The notes under the pieces were generated by a model. It saw only the letters and a list, made by a program, of their open reading frames with translations. It did not search any database and had not been told where the DNA came from. Source: Nonomuraea sediminis (lineage in GTDB: Bacteria > Actinomycetota > Actinomycetes > Streptosporangiales > Streptosporangiaceae). Taken from it: DNA of 64,000 nt. The stretch spans positions 186,001 to 250,000 of the forward strand of contig NZ_JAHDTI010000005.1 in NCBI RefSeq assembly GCF_018531495.1, read 5' to 3'. Positions 16,101 through 24,627 of the stretch are shown here, piece by piece. Each line of letters opens with the position of its first letter. Position 1 is the first letter of the stretch. The translations under genes and the position numbers were made by a program.

Positions 16101-16172
16101 GGTCTCCCCTCGACGCCCCAGCCCGCATCGTCGCACGTCACCGCTCCTGGCTCAATGCGACCCGCGCGGCGG

Positions 16173-16379
16173 TCAAGCCTCGCAGGAGCAGCCGGCCCAG
16201 TGCAGCACCACGAAGGGTTCCGGCTGGTCGCTGTAGCGGACGCGCTCGCCGGTGATGCGGTAGACGGCGACCTCGTCGGGCGAGGTGCGCGGGACCGGGA
16301 CGGCCAGGGTGCCGATGTCCTGGTCGATGTCCGTCATGACCCCGTGGCAGGGGCCGCCGAGGCAGATGGCGTGGTTCAT
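16173..16379 (-). CDS. Small Cys-containing protein at the end of the mod operon
   Basis: Hypothetical protein of 68 residues, with four cysteines: two near the N-terminus (AICLGGPCHG) and two at the C-terminus (GCSCEA). Its ATG overlaps the modC stop as ATGA, so it is translationally coupled to molybdate transport. I recognise no domain. The cysteine pairs could bind metal or form disulfides. Its third-position GC content matches real genes around it. Confidence 0.6.
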   Translation of the reverse strand: MNHAICLGGPCHGVMTDIDQDIGTLAVPVPRTSPDEVAVYRITGERVRYSDQPEPFVVLHWAGCSCEA

Positions 16380-17407
16380 GCCGGGTACGCGTGGGTCTCG
16401 GTGGCCTTGACCGACGCCCAGATCGACTGGCCGGGCGTCAGGTCGAGGTCGGCCACGGCGGCCGGGGTGATGTCGGCGAAGGCCGTGATGGGGCCCAGCA
16501 GGTGGACACGGACGTTGTCGCCGTGCCGTTCGATGCCTTCGATGTGAGCCTCCCACAGGTTGCGCGGGCTGCCGTCGGGCCGCGACCGGTACAGGGCGAC
16601 CGCGGCGGGCGGGAACGCGACGAACGCGGGCCCCTCCAGGTGCTCGGAGGTGCTGATCAGCAGCTCGCCGACCTTGACGCCGATGCCGTCGGCGTGCCCC
16701 CGGTAGAGGTTGAGCCCGACCAGCCGGGCCACGTAGTCGGTGCGCGGATGGCGCGCCACGTCGGCGGGCGCGCCCTGCTGGACGACGCCGCCCTGCTCGA
16801 TGACGACGAGCCGGTCGGCCAGCACCATGGCGTCCAGCGGGTCGTGGGTGACCAGGACGGTGGCGCCGTCGAAGTCGGCCAGGTGCCGCCGCAGCTCGGA
16901 GCGGATCTCCAGGCGCGTGTGGGCGTCGAGCGCGGCCAGCGGCTCGTCAAGGAGCAGCAGGGCAGGCCGTACGGCCAGCGCTCTGGCCAGCGCGACGCGC
17001 TGCGCCTGACCGCCCGACAGCCGGCGCGGGCGGGAGGAGGCCTGGGAGGCGAGCCCGACGCGTTCCAGCAGGTCGGCGGCGATGACGCGGGCCTGCGACT
17101 TCGGCACGCCCTGGCTGCGCGGCCCGAAAGCGACGTTCTCCAGCGCTGACAGGTGCGGGAACAGCAGGTAGTCCTGGAAGACCATGCCGATGGGCCGCTC
17201 CTCGACCGGCACGTCGTGCAGCGGCCGGTCGCCCAGGATGATCTGCCCGTCGGTGAGCGGGACGAGCCCGGCCAGCGCGCGCAGGGCGGTGGTCTTGCCC
17301 GCGCCGTTGGGGCCGAGCAGCGCGACCACCTCGCCGGGCGCGACGTCGAGCGTGAGGTCCAGGGTGAAGGCGGGCCGGGCGACGACCAGGCGGGCGTGCA
17401 GCGTCAT
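16376..17407 (-). CDS. modC: Molybdate ABC transporter ATP-binding protein
   Basis: ATPase of 343 residues. Walker A is GPNGAGKTT (32-40), followed by signature LSGGQAQRVALARAL, Walker B LLLLDEPLAALD and the His switch VTHDPLDAM. A C-terminal TOBE-like region (from about 275) is expected to sense oxyanion. The ATG at 17407 overlaps the modB stop as ATGA; an in-frame ATG at 17422 is possible. It drives uptake of molybdate (or tungstate) captured by ModA. Confidence 0.93.
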   Translation of the reverse strand: MTLHARLVVARPAFTLDLTLDVAPGEVVALLGPNGAGKTTALRALAGLVPLTDGQIILGDRPLHDVPVEERPIGMVFQDYLLFPHLSALENVAFGPRSQGVPKSQARVIAADLLERVGLASQASSRPRRLSGGQAQRVALARALAVRPALLLLDEPLAALDAHTRLEIRSELRRHLADFDGATVLVTHDPLDAMVLADRLVVIEQGGVVQQGAPADVARHPRTDYVARLVGLNLYRGHADGIGVKVGELLISTSEHLEGPAFVAFPPAAVALYRSRPDGSPRNLWEAHIEGIERHGDNVRVHLLGPITAFADITPAAVADLDLTPGQSIWASVKATETHAYPA

Positions 17408-18198
17408 GACCCGCTCACCCATCGATCGCGCAGGCTGGCCAGGATGATCACCGACACGGCCAGCAGGACGAGGCTGAGCACGATGGCCGCCTCGGGCTCG
17501 GTCTCCAGCGCCAGGTAGACGGCCAGCGGCATGGTCCGGGTGGTGCCGGGGAAGTTGCCGGCGAAGGTGATCGTGGCGCCGAACTCGCCCAGCGCCCGAG
17601 CCCAGCACAGCACCGCCCCCGCCACCACGCCCGGCATGATCAGCGGCAGCGTCACCCGGCGGAAGACGGTCCACCGCGAGGCGCCCAGGGTGGCCGCGGC
17701 CTCCTCGAAGCGCTGGTCGGCCGCCCGCAGCGCGCCCTCGACGCTGATCACCAGGAACGGCATCGCCACGAACGCCTCGGCCACGACCACGCCCGCCGTC
17801 GTGAACGGCAGCGTCACGCCGAACGCGCTCTCCAGCCACTGCCCGATCAGCCCGCGCCGCCCGAACACCAGGAGCAGCGCCACTCCCCCGACCACGGGCG
17901 GCAGCACCAGCGGTACGGTGACCAGCGCGCGCACCACGCGCCGCCCAGGGAACGAGACGCGGGCCAGCAGCCAGGCCAGCGGCACCCCGAGCAGCAGGCA
18001 CACCACGGTGGCCACGGTCGCGCACACCAGCGACAGCCGCAACGCCTCCAGCACGGCCGGCTCGGCCAGCCGTACCAGCAACGTCGACCAGGGCGCGCGG
18101 ATCAGCAGCCCGGCCAGCGGCAGCACCAGAAAGGCCAGCCCGAGTACGGCGGGCACCACCAGCACCCACGGAGCACGCGAGCCGGCCCGCTGGCGCAT
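17404..18198 (-). CDS. modB: Molybdate ABC transporter permease
   Basis: Membrane permease of 264 residues with six or so helices. Its EAA loop reads FEEAAATLGASRWTVFRRVTLPLIMPG, and the conserved region ALGEFGATITFAGNFPGTTRTMPLAVY is diagnostic for ModB. The ATG shares one base with the modA stop (TGATG), and the stop overlaps modC. This continuous coupling supports equal expression of the transporter subunits. Confidence 0.93.
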   Translation of the reverse strand: MRQRAGSRAPWVLVVPAVLGLAFLVLPLAGLLIRAPWSTLLVRLAEPAVLEALRLSLVCATVATVVCLLLGVPLAWLLARVSFPGRRVVRALVTVPLVLPPVVGGVALLLVFGRRGLIGQWLESAFGVTLPFTTAGVVVAEAFVAMPFLVISVEGALRAADQRFEEAAATLGASRWTVFRRVTLPLIMPGVVAGAVLCWARALGEFGATITFAGNFPGTTRTMPLAVYLALETEPEAAIVLSLVLLAVSVIILASLRDRWVSGS

Positions 18199-18950
18199 CA
18201 GGGAGCCTCGAACCCGGCCTTGGTCAGCACGTCCTTGCCTTGCTGCGACAGAACCAGGTCCACGAACTGCTTGGCCAGGTCACTGTTGGGAGCCTTGGCC
18301 AGCGCGGCGATCGGGTAGTCGTTGATCGCCTTGTCGGCCTCGGGGAACTCGATGCCCGTCACCTTGCCCGCGGCCGCGATCACGTCGGTCTTGTAGACCA
18401 GCGCGGCGTCCACCTCGCCCAGCTCGACCTTGGTGAGGGTGGCCTTGACGTCCTGCTCCAGCGTGACGGGGGTGACCTTGAGCCCGGCCGCGTCGAGCGC
18501 CTTGACCGCGGCGGCGCCGCAGGGCACCTGCTGGGCGCAGAGCGCCACCTTGACCTTCGGGTTGGCCAGGTCCTTCAGCCCGGTGACCTTGGCCGGGTTG
18601 GCGGTGGGGACGGCGATCTGCAGCTTGTTGCGCACGAACGTGGTCGGCGAGCTCGCCAGCGAGGCGTCGGTGACGGTCTTCATGGTGGCGGAGCTGGCCG
18701 CGGCGAACACGTCGGCCGGCGCGCCCTGGGTGATCTGCTGGGCCAGCGTGGCGCTCGAGCCGAAGTTGAACTTCACCTTGGTGCCGGGGTGCGCCGCCTC
18801 GAAGGTCTTGCCGAGGTCGGTGAACGTGCCGGTCAGCGAGGCGGCGGCGAAGACGGTCAGCTCCTTGCCCGTGGAGTTCGAGGTGGCCGGTGCGGAGCCG
18901 CAACCGGCCAGCGCCAACGCCATGGTGAGGACGGCCGCGAGACGCTTCAA
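18198..18950 (-). CDS. modA: Molybdate-binding lipoprotein
   Basis: Binding protein of 250 residues, lipobox ending at Cys17 (LALAGC). It carries the ModA landmarks LTVFAAASLTGTFTDLGKTFEAAHPG, FNFGSSATLAQQITQGAPADVFAAAS and the oxyanion-contact region EVDAALVYKTDV. The start is TTG at 18950, overlapping the upstream regulator stop as TTGA. It captures molybdate outside the membrane for ModBC. Confidence 0.94.
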   Translation of the reverse strand: MKRLAAVLTMALALAGCGSAPATSNSTGKELTVFAAASLTGTFTDLGKTFEAAHPGTKVKFNFGSSATLAQQITQGAPADVFAAASSATMKTVTDASLASSPTTFVRNKLQIAVPTANPAKVTGLKDLANPKVKVALCAQQVPCGAAAVKALDAAGLKVTPVTLEQDVKATLTKVELGEVDAALVYKTDVIAAAGKVTGIEFPEADKAINDYPIAALAKAPNSDLAKQFVDLVLSQQGKDVLTKAGFEAP

Positions 18951-19366
18951 GAGGGGCTCCGTTCCTGGTCGGGAATCTCGACGACGACGTTGGTGGACTT
19001 GATCACGGCGATCGCCACCACCCCGGCCTCCAGGCCCAGCTCGTCGGCCGCCTGGCGGCTCATCAGCGAGACCACCCTGAACGGCCCGGCAGCGAGCTCC
19101 ACCTGCGCCATCACCGCATCCCTGACCACTTCGGTCACGATGCCCCTGAAGCGGTTGCGCGCGGAGGAACGCCCGCCGTTGTCGCCCGCGGCGATCTGGG
19201 AACGGGCGAAGGCCGCCAGGTCAGGGCCGCTGACCTGGCGATGGCCGTGCTCGTCCCGCTCGGCGGCCAGCTTGCCGGCGTCCACCCACCGCCGGATGGT
19301 GTCGGAGCTGACCCCGAGCAGTGCTGCCGCCTCGCTGATCCGGAACGTCGTCACAGCCATCACCAT
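18947..19366 (-). CDS. HTH-TOBE molybdate-responsive regulator
   Basis: Two-domain protein of 139 residues. A MerR/excisionase-like helix-turn-helix (FRISEAAALLGVSSDTIRRWVDAGKL) is joined to a single TOBE/molbindin domain (ARNRFRGIVTEVVRDAVMAQVELAAGPFRVVSLMSRQAADELGLE, with a break at the linker). This architecture recurs next to actinobacterial mod operons, where it replaces the larger ModE. It leads the operon and overlaps modA, so it probably senses molybdate and controls its own operon. No operator could be pinned down. Confidence 0.85.
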   Translation of the reverse strand: MVMAVTTFRISEAAALLGVSSDTIRRWVDAGKLAAERDEHGHRQVSGPDLAAFARSQIAAGDNGGRSSARNRFRGIVTEVVRDAVMAQVELAAGPFRVVSLMSRQAADELGLEAGVVAIAVIKSTNVVVEIPDQERSPS

Positions 19367-19449
19367 ACCTCTCGCACTTGCCAGCCTGAATACCCGACTT
19401 GCCTAGCATCAGCGACCTGATCTACGGCTCAGCCGAGGCATTCACGAGA

Positions 19450-20979
19450 TCACTCCGCCTTAGGCGCTCCGAACCAGCGTGCCAGGGCGGCACGCAGGTC
19501 CGCACGTTCGGCCACGCCGGGCTCGGGCGAGTCCGACGCCCAGGCGACGTAACCGTCGGGACGCAGGAGCAGGGCGGTGGCGGGCGCGTCGTCGACCTGC
19601 GTCCTGACGACGTCCACGCGGTCACTCCAGCCGCGCGGCTCCCGCGCCAGCGTGCCGTCCTTGGTCAGGTCCAGCAGCAGCGGTCTGGCGTCCCTGGTCA
19701 GCTCGGCGAGCCCCGCCAGGTCCGGCGCCAACCGGCCGACCAGCGGGTGTGCGTCGTTCCCCATCTCGTATCGGATGTCGGCGCCGGACATGGTGTCCGT
19801 GACGTGCTGGATCGTGCGCGGGTCGGCGAGCAGTTCGGTGAACAGCCGGCGCAGCGCCGTGACCTCGCTGCCCGGCGCGATGAGTGCCGACTGGGCCTGG
19901 GTGTGCATGACCACCCGCTCGGAGGCCGGCCGCCGCTCGCTCTCGTAGGAGTCGAGCAGCCCGGGCGGGGCCCAGCCGTGGATCTCGGCGGCGAGCTTCC
20001 AGCCCAGGTTGACCGCGTCCTGCAGGCCCAGGTTGAGCCCGGGCCCGCCGATCGCGCTGTGCACGTGCGCGGCGTCGCCGAGCAGCAGGATCCGGCGGTC
20101 GCGGAACCGCTCGGCGATGCGGGTGTTGCCGCCGAGCAGCCTGCGCCGCAGGAACGGGCCCTCGCCTTCCGGCTCGCCGAGCGGCACGTCGACGCCGAGC
20201 ACCCGGCCGACGCTCGCGCGTAGCTCGTCCACGGTCGGCAGCTGCTCGTCGCCCGGAGTGTCCTCGGGCCATTCGATGGTGGTGATGACCGGCGGCTTTC
20301 CGGGGAAGGGCGCGTACACGAACAGTCCCCGCTCGGTGCGGTGGTGCATGAACGGCGGGACGTACCCGTAGCCGGGCACGTTCAGCCCGCCGGTGGCGGG
20401 ATCCACGATCGTCTCGGGGACGGTGGCGTGCAGGCTGAGGGAGACCGTGGTGTCCCTGGTGACGCCGGGGAAGTCGATGCCCGCCAGCTTGCGTGTCAGG
20501 CTGCGGCCGCCGTCGGCGCCGACCAGGTAGCGGGTCCGCATGCGGTAGGGACCGTCGGGGCCCTCGACCTCGATCGTGACCGCGTCGTCCTGCTGCGTCA
20601 GGCCGGTGATCCGGTGGCCGCGGCGGAGCTCGGCGCCGAGTTCGACGGCGCGCTCCGCCAGGATCTGCTGCACGCGGAGCTGGGGCACCTGCAGCACGTA
20701 GAGCGAATTGTCGTCCAGCACGCTCAGGTTCAGCGGCAGCGCGCCGAACACGAAGCCCGGCGCGGGCTTCGGGGGCTCCGTCGAGCCGCTGAGCTGCTCG
20801 TACAGTCCGCGGCGGTCGAGCATCCTGACCACCTGGCCGACCAGGCCGTTGGCGCGGTTCTCCGTGGCGCGTTCCGGAAGGAGCTCGAGCACCACCGGGC
20901 GGAGGCCTGCGAGGCCGAGCTCGGTGGCCAGCATCAGTCCATTGGGGCCGCCGCCGGCGATGACGACATCTGCGATCAT
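19450..20979 (-). CDS. FAD-dependent aromatic monooxygenase (PheA/TfdB class)
   Basis: Flavoprotein hydroxylase of 509 residues: N-terminal dinucleotide motif GGGPNGLM (from residue 9), the middle motif YLVGADGGRSLTRKLAGIDFPG, and FAD-ribityl motif GDAAHVHSAIGGPGLNLGLQDAVNLGWKL. The C-terminal thioredoxin-like extension typical of this group is present. AGGAGGT six bases before the ATG fixes the start at 20979. It probably hydroxylates an aromatic or polyketide-like substrate using NAD(P)H; the TetR gene upstream suggests inducibility by that substrate or a toxic analogue. Confidence 0.87.
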   Translation of the reverse strand: MIADVVIAGGGPNGLMLATELGLAGLRPVVLELLPERATENRANGLVGQVVRMLDRRGLYEQLSGSTEPPKPAPGFVFGALPLNLSVLDDNSLYVLQVPQLRVQQILAERAVELGAELRRGHRITGLTQQDDAVTIEVEGPDGPYRMRTRYLVGADGGRSLTRKLAGIDFPGVTRDTTVSLSLHATVPETIVDPATGGLNVPGYGYVPPFMHHRTERGLFVYAPFPGKPPVITTIEWPEDTPGDEQLPTVDELRASVGRVLGVDVPLGEPEGEGPFLRRRLLGGNTRIAERFRDRRILLLGDAAHVHSAIGGPGLNLGLQDAVNLGWKLAAEIHGWAPPGLLDSYESERRPASERVVMHTQAQSALIAPGSEVTALRRLFTELLADPRTIQHVTDTMSGADIRYEMGNDAHPLVGRLAPDLAGLAELTRDARPLLLDLTKDGTLAREPRGWSDRVDVVRTQVDDAPATALLLRPDGYVAWASDSPEPGVAERADLRAALARWFGAPKAE

Positions 20980-20999
20980 GACTCTTACCTCCTGAAAAA

Positions 21000-21120
21000 G
21001 GGCGTGAAGCATCGACCGGCGGGGGCGCCGGCTGCGTGGGCGTGAAGCATCGACCGGCGTACCTGCCGACTGCGTGTTTTATGGGCATGGCGCATCGACC
21101 GACCGGTTGCCGGTTGCGCA
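21000..21120. repeat. Three 38-bp repeat units before the monooxygenase gene
   Basis: Units at 21000-21037 and 21038-21075 are directly tandem and share GGCGTGAAGCATCGACCGGC exactly. A third, diverged unit (21083-21120, core GCATCGACCG) follows after 7 extra bases. The array fills the gap between the TetR stop and the monooxygenase start. A multi-site regulator binding array or a repeat-expanded promoter is the likeliest reading. Confidence 0.65.
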
Positions 21121-21136
21121 GAGTTGCAGGGGGCGG

Positions 21137-21757
21137 TTAGGGGACGGGCAGCCCCGCGGCCACCTGGCCGAGGGCGTCGCGCAGCAGCGTCGGGATCGAA
21201 ACGGACGCCTCGGCGTGCAGCCACTGGTCGGTGACCACTCCGAGGGCGGCCCCGACACAACCCGCCACCAGGCGCGGGTACAGGTCACGGGTCACGTCGG
21301 TGCCGGTGCGCTCGGCGATCACGACCGCCAGCTCGGCCACGCCCGCGGCGTTGGCTCTGTGGATCTCGCCCTGCACCGAGGGCTCGGTGAGCATCAGGCG
21401 GAGCGCCGAGACCCACTGCTGCACGTCCAGGCCGTCCATGTGGCCTTCCTGGCTCAGCCCGAACCGCGCCAGCACCGCGTTGGTGATCGCGTCCCAGAGC
21501 GGCTCGGAGGCCGGACGGGCGCGCAGCTCGTCCGCGATCTGCCGGATCCGCTCCAGGTGCCGGGCCGCGATCGCGGCCCCCTTGCTGGAGAAGTAGTTGT
21601 TGAACGTGCGGGGCGAGACACCGGCCTCGGCGGCGATGTCCTCCACGCGGACGTTGTCCAGGCCCCGCTCGGCGGCCAGGCGGATGGCCGCCCAGCTCAA
21701 CGCGATCCGGGTCTCCTGCTTCTTGCGCTCCCGCAGGCCTGCACGCTCATCGTTCAC
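21137..21757 (-). CDS. TetR family transcriptional regulator
   Basis: Repressor of about 206 residues. The N-terminal TetR HTH is clear (AAIRLAAERGLDNVRVEDIAAEAGVSPRTFNNYFSSK, in two motifs), with a helical ligand domain behind it. I use the GTG (V-N-D-E-R-A-G) at 21757; a GTG at 21775 is possible. It is transcribed toward the monooxygenase gene, and a perfect palindrome lies 20 bases upstream. Control of itself and of the monooxygenase is inferred from position. Confidence 0.87.
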   Translation of the reverse strand: MNDERAGLRERKKQETRIALSWAAIRLAAERGLDNVRVEDIAAEAGVSPRTFNNYFSSKGAAIAARHLERIRQIADELRARPASEPLWDAITNAVLARFGLSQEGHMDGLDVQQWVSALRLMLTEPSVQGEIHRANAAGVAELAVVIAERTGTDVTRDLYPRLVAGCVGAALGVVTDQWLHAEASVSIPTLLRDALGQVAAGLPVP

Positions 21758-21777
21758 ATGCCCCACTCTACACAATC

Positions 21778-21792
21778 TTGCGTGTCACGCAA
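21778..21792. promoter_or_regulatory. Palindromic TetR operator candidate
   Basis: TTGCGTGTCACGCAA is a perfect 7-1-7 inverted repeat upstream of the TetR start, followed by a further half-site (GACGCGCAAA). Length and symmetry suit a TetR dimer. Confidence 0.55.
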
Positions 21793-21814
21793 AGATGCGG
21801 GACGCGCAAAATTT

Positions 21815-22255
21815 CTACCGGCGGGCACCCCTGAGCGCGTGCAGGTGCCTGGCCAGCACAGGCGCAGGGCGGTGGCGCATCGGATGCCCGGCCCGCGCGG
21901 GCCTGACGGACAGCAGGCAACCGGCCAAGCCCGCCCCCAGGAAGAGCCCGAGCCGGAGCAGATCGGCGCGCGAGAAGGTCAGCATCCCCTCGGCGTTGAC
22001 CAGGAACCCGGTGGCGAACAGCCACGCCATCACCGCCGTCGCCAGCGCGCCCACCACGCTGCGAACCGACATCGCGTACACGCCGACGACAATCACCATC
22101 GCCGCCAGCCTCCCCGGCAGGTCGGAAAACATCATGACGGCGGCCGCGCACCCCGCGACGGATGTCACGAAGCCACCTGCAATGACGAACTCAATCGGCT
22201 TCGCGCGGTTCTTCATATTTCTATAAGCGCCCATATAAGGGCGTCGCATTGCCAT
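21815..22255 (-). CDS. Small membrane protein downstream of kimA
   Basis: Hypothetical protein of up to 146 residues with about four helices (for example VIAGGFVTSVAGCAAAVMMF and AAMVIVVGVYAMSV) and a basic, Arg/His-rich C-terminal tail. The start is uncertain: ATGs at 22255, 22234 and 22215 are all in frame, and none has a clear ribosome site. It lies 42 bases after the K+ importer gene on the same strand, so co-transcription is likely. I recognise no domain. Its placement hints at a role with the importer, without proof. Confidence 0.6.
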   Translation of the reverse strand: MAMRRPYMGAYRNMKNRAKPIEFVIAGGFVTSVAGCAAAVMMFSDLPGRLAAMVIVVGVYAMSVRSVVGALATAVMAWLFATGFLVNAEGMLTFSRADLLRLGLFLGAGLAGCLLSVRPARAGHPMRHRPAPVLARHLHALRGARR

Positions 22256-22297
22256 TCATACGGAATTACTACGCGATTCCTCCGCATATTGACGCGT

Positions 22298-24082
22298 TCA
22301 TGACACGCGGAAGCGCATGCGGCACACGACCGCGTCGGTGCGGCGGCGCAGGGCGCGGGCCAGGACGGCGCCGCGCTGGTTCTGCAGCATGCGCTGCCAG
22401 GCGTGCTCGGGCTCGACCTCGGCGATGAGCACGAACACGTGCGCGGCGGGCATGCCCTTGAGGAACGTCAGCAGCGGCGTGTCCAGCCGCCGGTGGGCGT
22501 CGAAGAGCTGGACCAGCTCGACACCCGGGTCCCAGCGGTCCCATTCCTCCACGAAGCGCCGGGCCTGGGCCTCGTCCTCCGGGTGGGTGATGTTCACGGC
22601 GATCACCCGGTCGCCCAGCGACAGCGCGGCGGCCAACGCGTCGCGGGTGAGCTGGGTGACCGCGTGCACGGGCACCACCACGAGCGAACGGCGGGGCCGC
22701 GGCGGCTCCGGCGTCGCGCCCAGCCCCAGGCGGGCGCCGATGCGGCCGTAGGCCCTGTTCACCCACTCCATGGCGGCCACCATGAGCGGCAGCGCGACGA
22801 CGATGAGCCAGCCGCCTTCGGTGAACTTCGACGCCGACACCACCACCGCCGCGATGGCGGTCAGCAGCGCGCCGAAGCCGTTCAGCGCCGCCCGCCACCG
22901 CCAGCCCAACGGCCTGTCGACCACCCAGTGACGGACCATCCCGGCCTGCGACAGCGTGAAGCCGACGAACACCCCGATCGCGAACAGCGGCACCAGCAGG
23001 TTCATCTCGCCGCGGGCCACCACGAGCAGCAGGGCCGAGGTGACAGTGAGGAAGGCGATGCCGTACCTGTGGACCTGGCGGTCGGCGCGCAGGGCGAAGA
23101 AGTGCGGCAGGTTGTTGTCGTTGGCCAGCAGTTGGGCCAGCACGGGCAGGCCGCCGAAGGAGGTGTTGGCCGCCAGCGCGAGCAGCACCACCGTGGAGAA
23201 CTGCACCAGGTAGAACAGCCACCCGTCGCCCAGCGAGGCCTGCGTGACCTGCGCGAGCACGGTCACACCGTCGACGGGGACGATCGCGAACTTCTCGATC
23301 AGGACGGCGATGCCGATGAGCATCACCGCCAGCAGCGCGCCGAGGGCGACCTCGGCGTTCTGGGCCCGCCGTACCCGGGGCTTCTTGAAGGAGGGAACGG
23401 CGTTGGCGATGGCCTCCACGCCGGTCAGCGAGGCGCAGCCGTTGGCGAAGGCCTTGAGCAGCAGCAGCACGCCGACCGTCTGCAGGCTGTGCGCCTGGTG
23501 GTGCACGTCCATGGCGGGCTCGCTGCGGAGCAGCCCGACCACGACGACCAGCAGGATCGCGATCACGTAGATCACGGTCGGGGCGATGAAGGCGCGGGCG
23601 CTGTGCGCGATGCCTTGCAGGTTGATGGCCGTCACCAGCGCCAGCACGCCCAGGCACAGCCAGACCGTGTACGGCAGCAGCGCGGGGAAGGCGGAGGTGA
23701 GCGCCGCGACGCCGGCGGCCACGGACACCGCCACGTTGAGCACGTAGTCGACGACCAGCGACGCCCCGGCCACCAGGCCGGCCCGCCGGCCCAGGTAGGT
23801 CTTGGCCACGCCGTACGCGCCGCCGCCCTCGGGGAAGGCCGCGATCACCTGACGGTAGGACAGGGTCAGTACGGCGAGCAGCACCGCGATCGTGATCGTG
23901 ACGGGGATCGTGAACCCGAGCCCCGCACCGCCCGCCAGGGCGAGCACCAGCACGATCGCCTCGGGGCCGTATGCCACCGAGGCCATGGCGTCCAGCGACA
24001 GGGCCGCGAGGCCCCCGATCACCGAGAGCCGGTGCTTGTCGCCGAGATCGGCGGGCTCCTTCGTGGCGGTCAGAGTTGACAT
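22298..24082 (-). CDS. kimA: KimA-type potassium importer (APC/KUP superfamily)
   Basis: Transporter of 594 residues with about 12 helices and a cytoplasmic C-terminal domain. Sequence landmarks match Bacillus KimA closely: SLDAMASVAYGPEAIVLV, TLSYRQVIAAFPEGGGAYG, LVAGASLVVDYVLNVAVSVA and the soluble tail RSLVVVPVHAVTQLTRDAL. KimA proteins import K+ with protons at high affinity and are inhibited by cyclic di-AMP in Firmicutes. I saw no ydaO-type riboswitch in the leader. Annotation as a generic amino-acid permease is the main alternative, but the motif match favours K+. Confidence 0.8.
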   Translation of the reverse strand: MSTLTATKEPADLGDKHRLSVIGGLAALSLDAMASVAYGPEAIVLVLALAGGAGLGFTIPVTITIAVLLAVLTLSYRQVIAAFPEGGGAYGVAKTYLGRRAGLVAGASLVVDYVLNVAVSVAAGVAALTSAFPALLPYTVWLCLGVLALVTAINLQGIAHSARAFIAPTVIYVIAILLVVVVGLLRSEPAMDVHHQAHSLQTVGVLLLLKAFANGCASLTGVEAIANAVPSFKKPRVRRAQNAEVALGALLAVMLIGIAVLIEKFAIVPVDGVTVLAQVTQASLGDGWLFYLVQFSTVVLLALAANTSFGGLPVLAQLLANDNNLPHFFALRADRQVHRYGIAFLTVTSALLLVVARGEMNLLVPLFAIGVFVGFTLSQAGMVRHWVVDRPLGWRWRAALNGFGALLTAIAAVVVSASKFTEGGWLIVVALPLMVAAMEWVNRAYGRIGARLGLGATPEPPRPRRSLVVVPVHAVTQLTRDALAAALSLGDRVIAVNITHPEDEAQARRFVEEWDRWDPGVELVQLFDAHRRLDTPLLTFLKGMPAAHVFVLIAEVEPEHAWQRMLQNQRGAVLARALRRRTDAVVCRMRFRVS

Positions 24083-24296
24083 GCCCCTAATCGTGGCAAT
24101 CGTTGCGACGACCTCTGCCCATCCATACGGATTCCTGACGCCCTATCCCGCCAAAAAATATGCGATATGTACGCAGGCACGCCCAGGCGTCAACATTCCG
24201 CCGCTCTGGCGTCCAGATCGCGTAGTGATTCTGCTATTTCGGGAGAAGCGGCCCTAGCGTCCCTTCTCGTACGCATTTCCCAGGAGGAGCCTTCCG

Positions 24297-24557
24297 ATGC
24301 CAGAGCCCCGATTGTTCGTCCCCGTCCGCATGGGCGCCTACGGCTCGTCGCTGCGGCTGTTCCGCACCGCGTCGGGCAAGCGGACGGCCGTCGCCTTCTC
24401 CTCCCCCGTGCGGCTGGCCAAGGTGCTCGGCACACGTCAGCAGTGGGTCCAGCTCACCGAACCCGCCCTCCGCGACATGCTCACCGACCTGGACGTCATC
24501 GGCATCGTCATCGACCCCGCGGGCACCATGTCCCGCATCACCCGCGGAGCCGCCTGA
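24297..24557 (+). CDS. SAV_915 family protein
   Basis: Small protein of 86 residues starting MPEPRLFVPVRMGAYGSSLRLFR. The pattern (a short beta-rich N-terminus, then TAVAFSSPVRLAKVLG and a closing LTDLDVIGIVIDP) is what I know as the actinobacterial SAV_915 family, related to SseB-like domains of unknown function. AGGAGGAG lies upstream of the ATG. It diverges from kimA and converges on argG. Confidence 0.75.
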   Translation: MPEPRLFVPVRMGAYGSSLRLFRTASGKRTAVAFSSPVRLAKVLGTRQQWVQLTEPALRDMLTDLDVIGIVIDPAGTMSRITRGAA

Positions 24558-24627
24558 CGCACCCCTGGTCCCCTTCGACCCGGCGGGCGTGTGTCCCGAC
24601 CGGCCACCGTGGTCGGGACGTGGGTCT

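Noticed and set aside
19450..21757. Fragment of a polyketide tailoring cluster.
   Set aside because: The monooxygenase and TetR have no synthase, cyclase or transporter beside them.
24083..24296. A cyclic di-AMP (ydaO-type) riboswitch in the kimA leader.
   Set aside because: I could not find the conserved ydaO core; the region is only AT-rich. A covariance-model search would be decisive.
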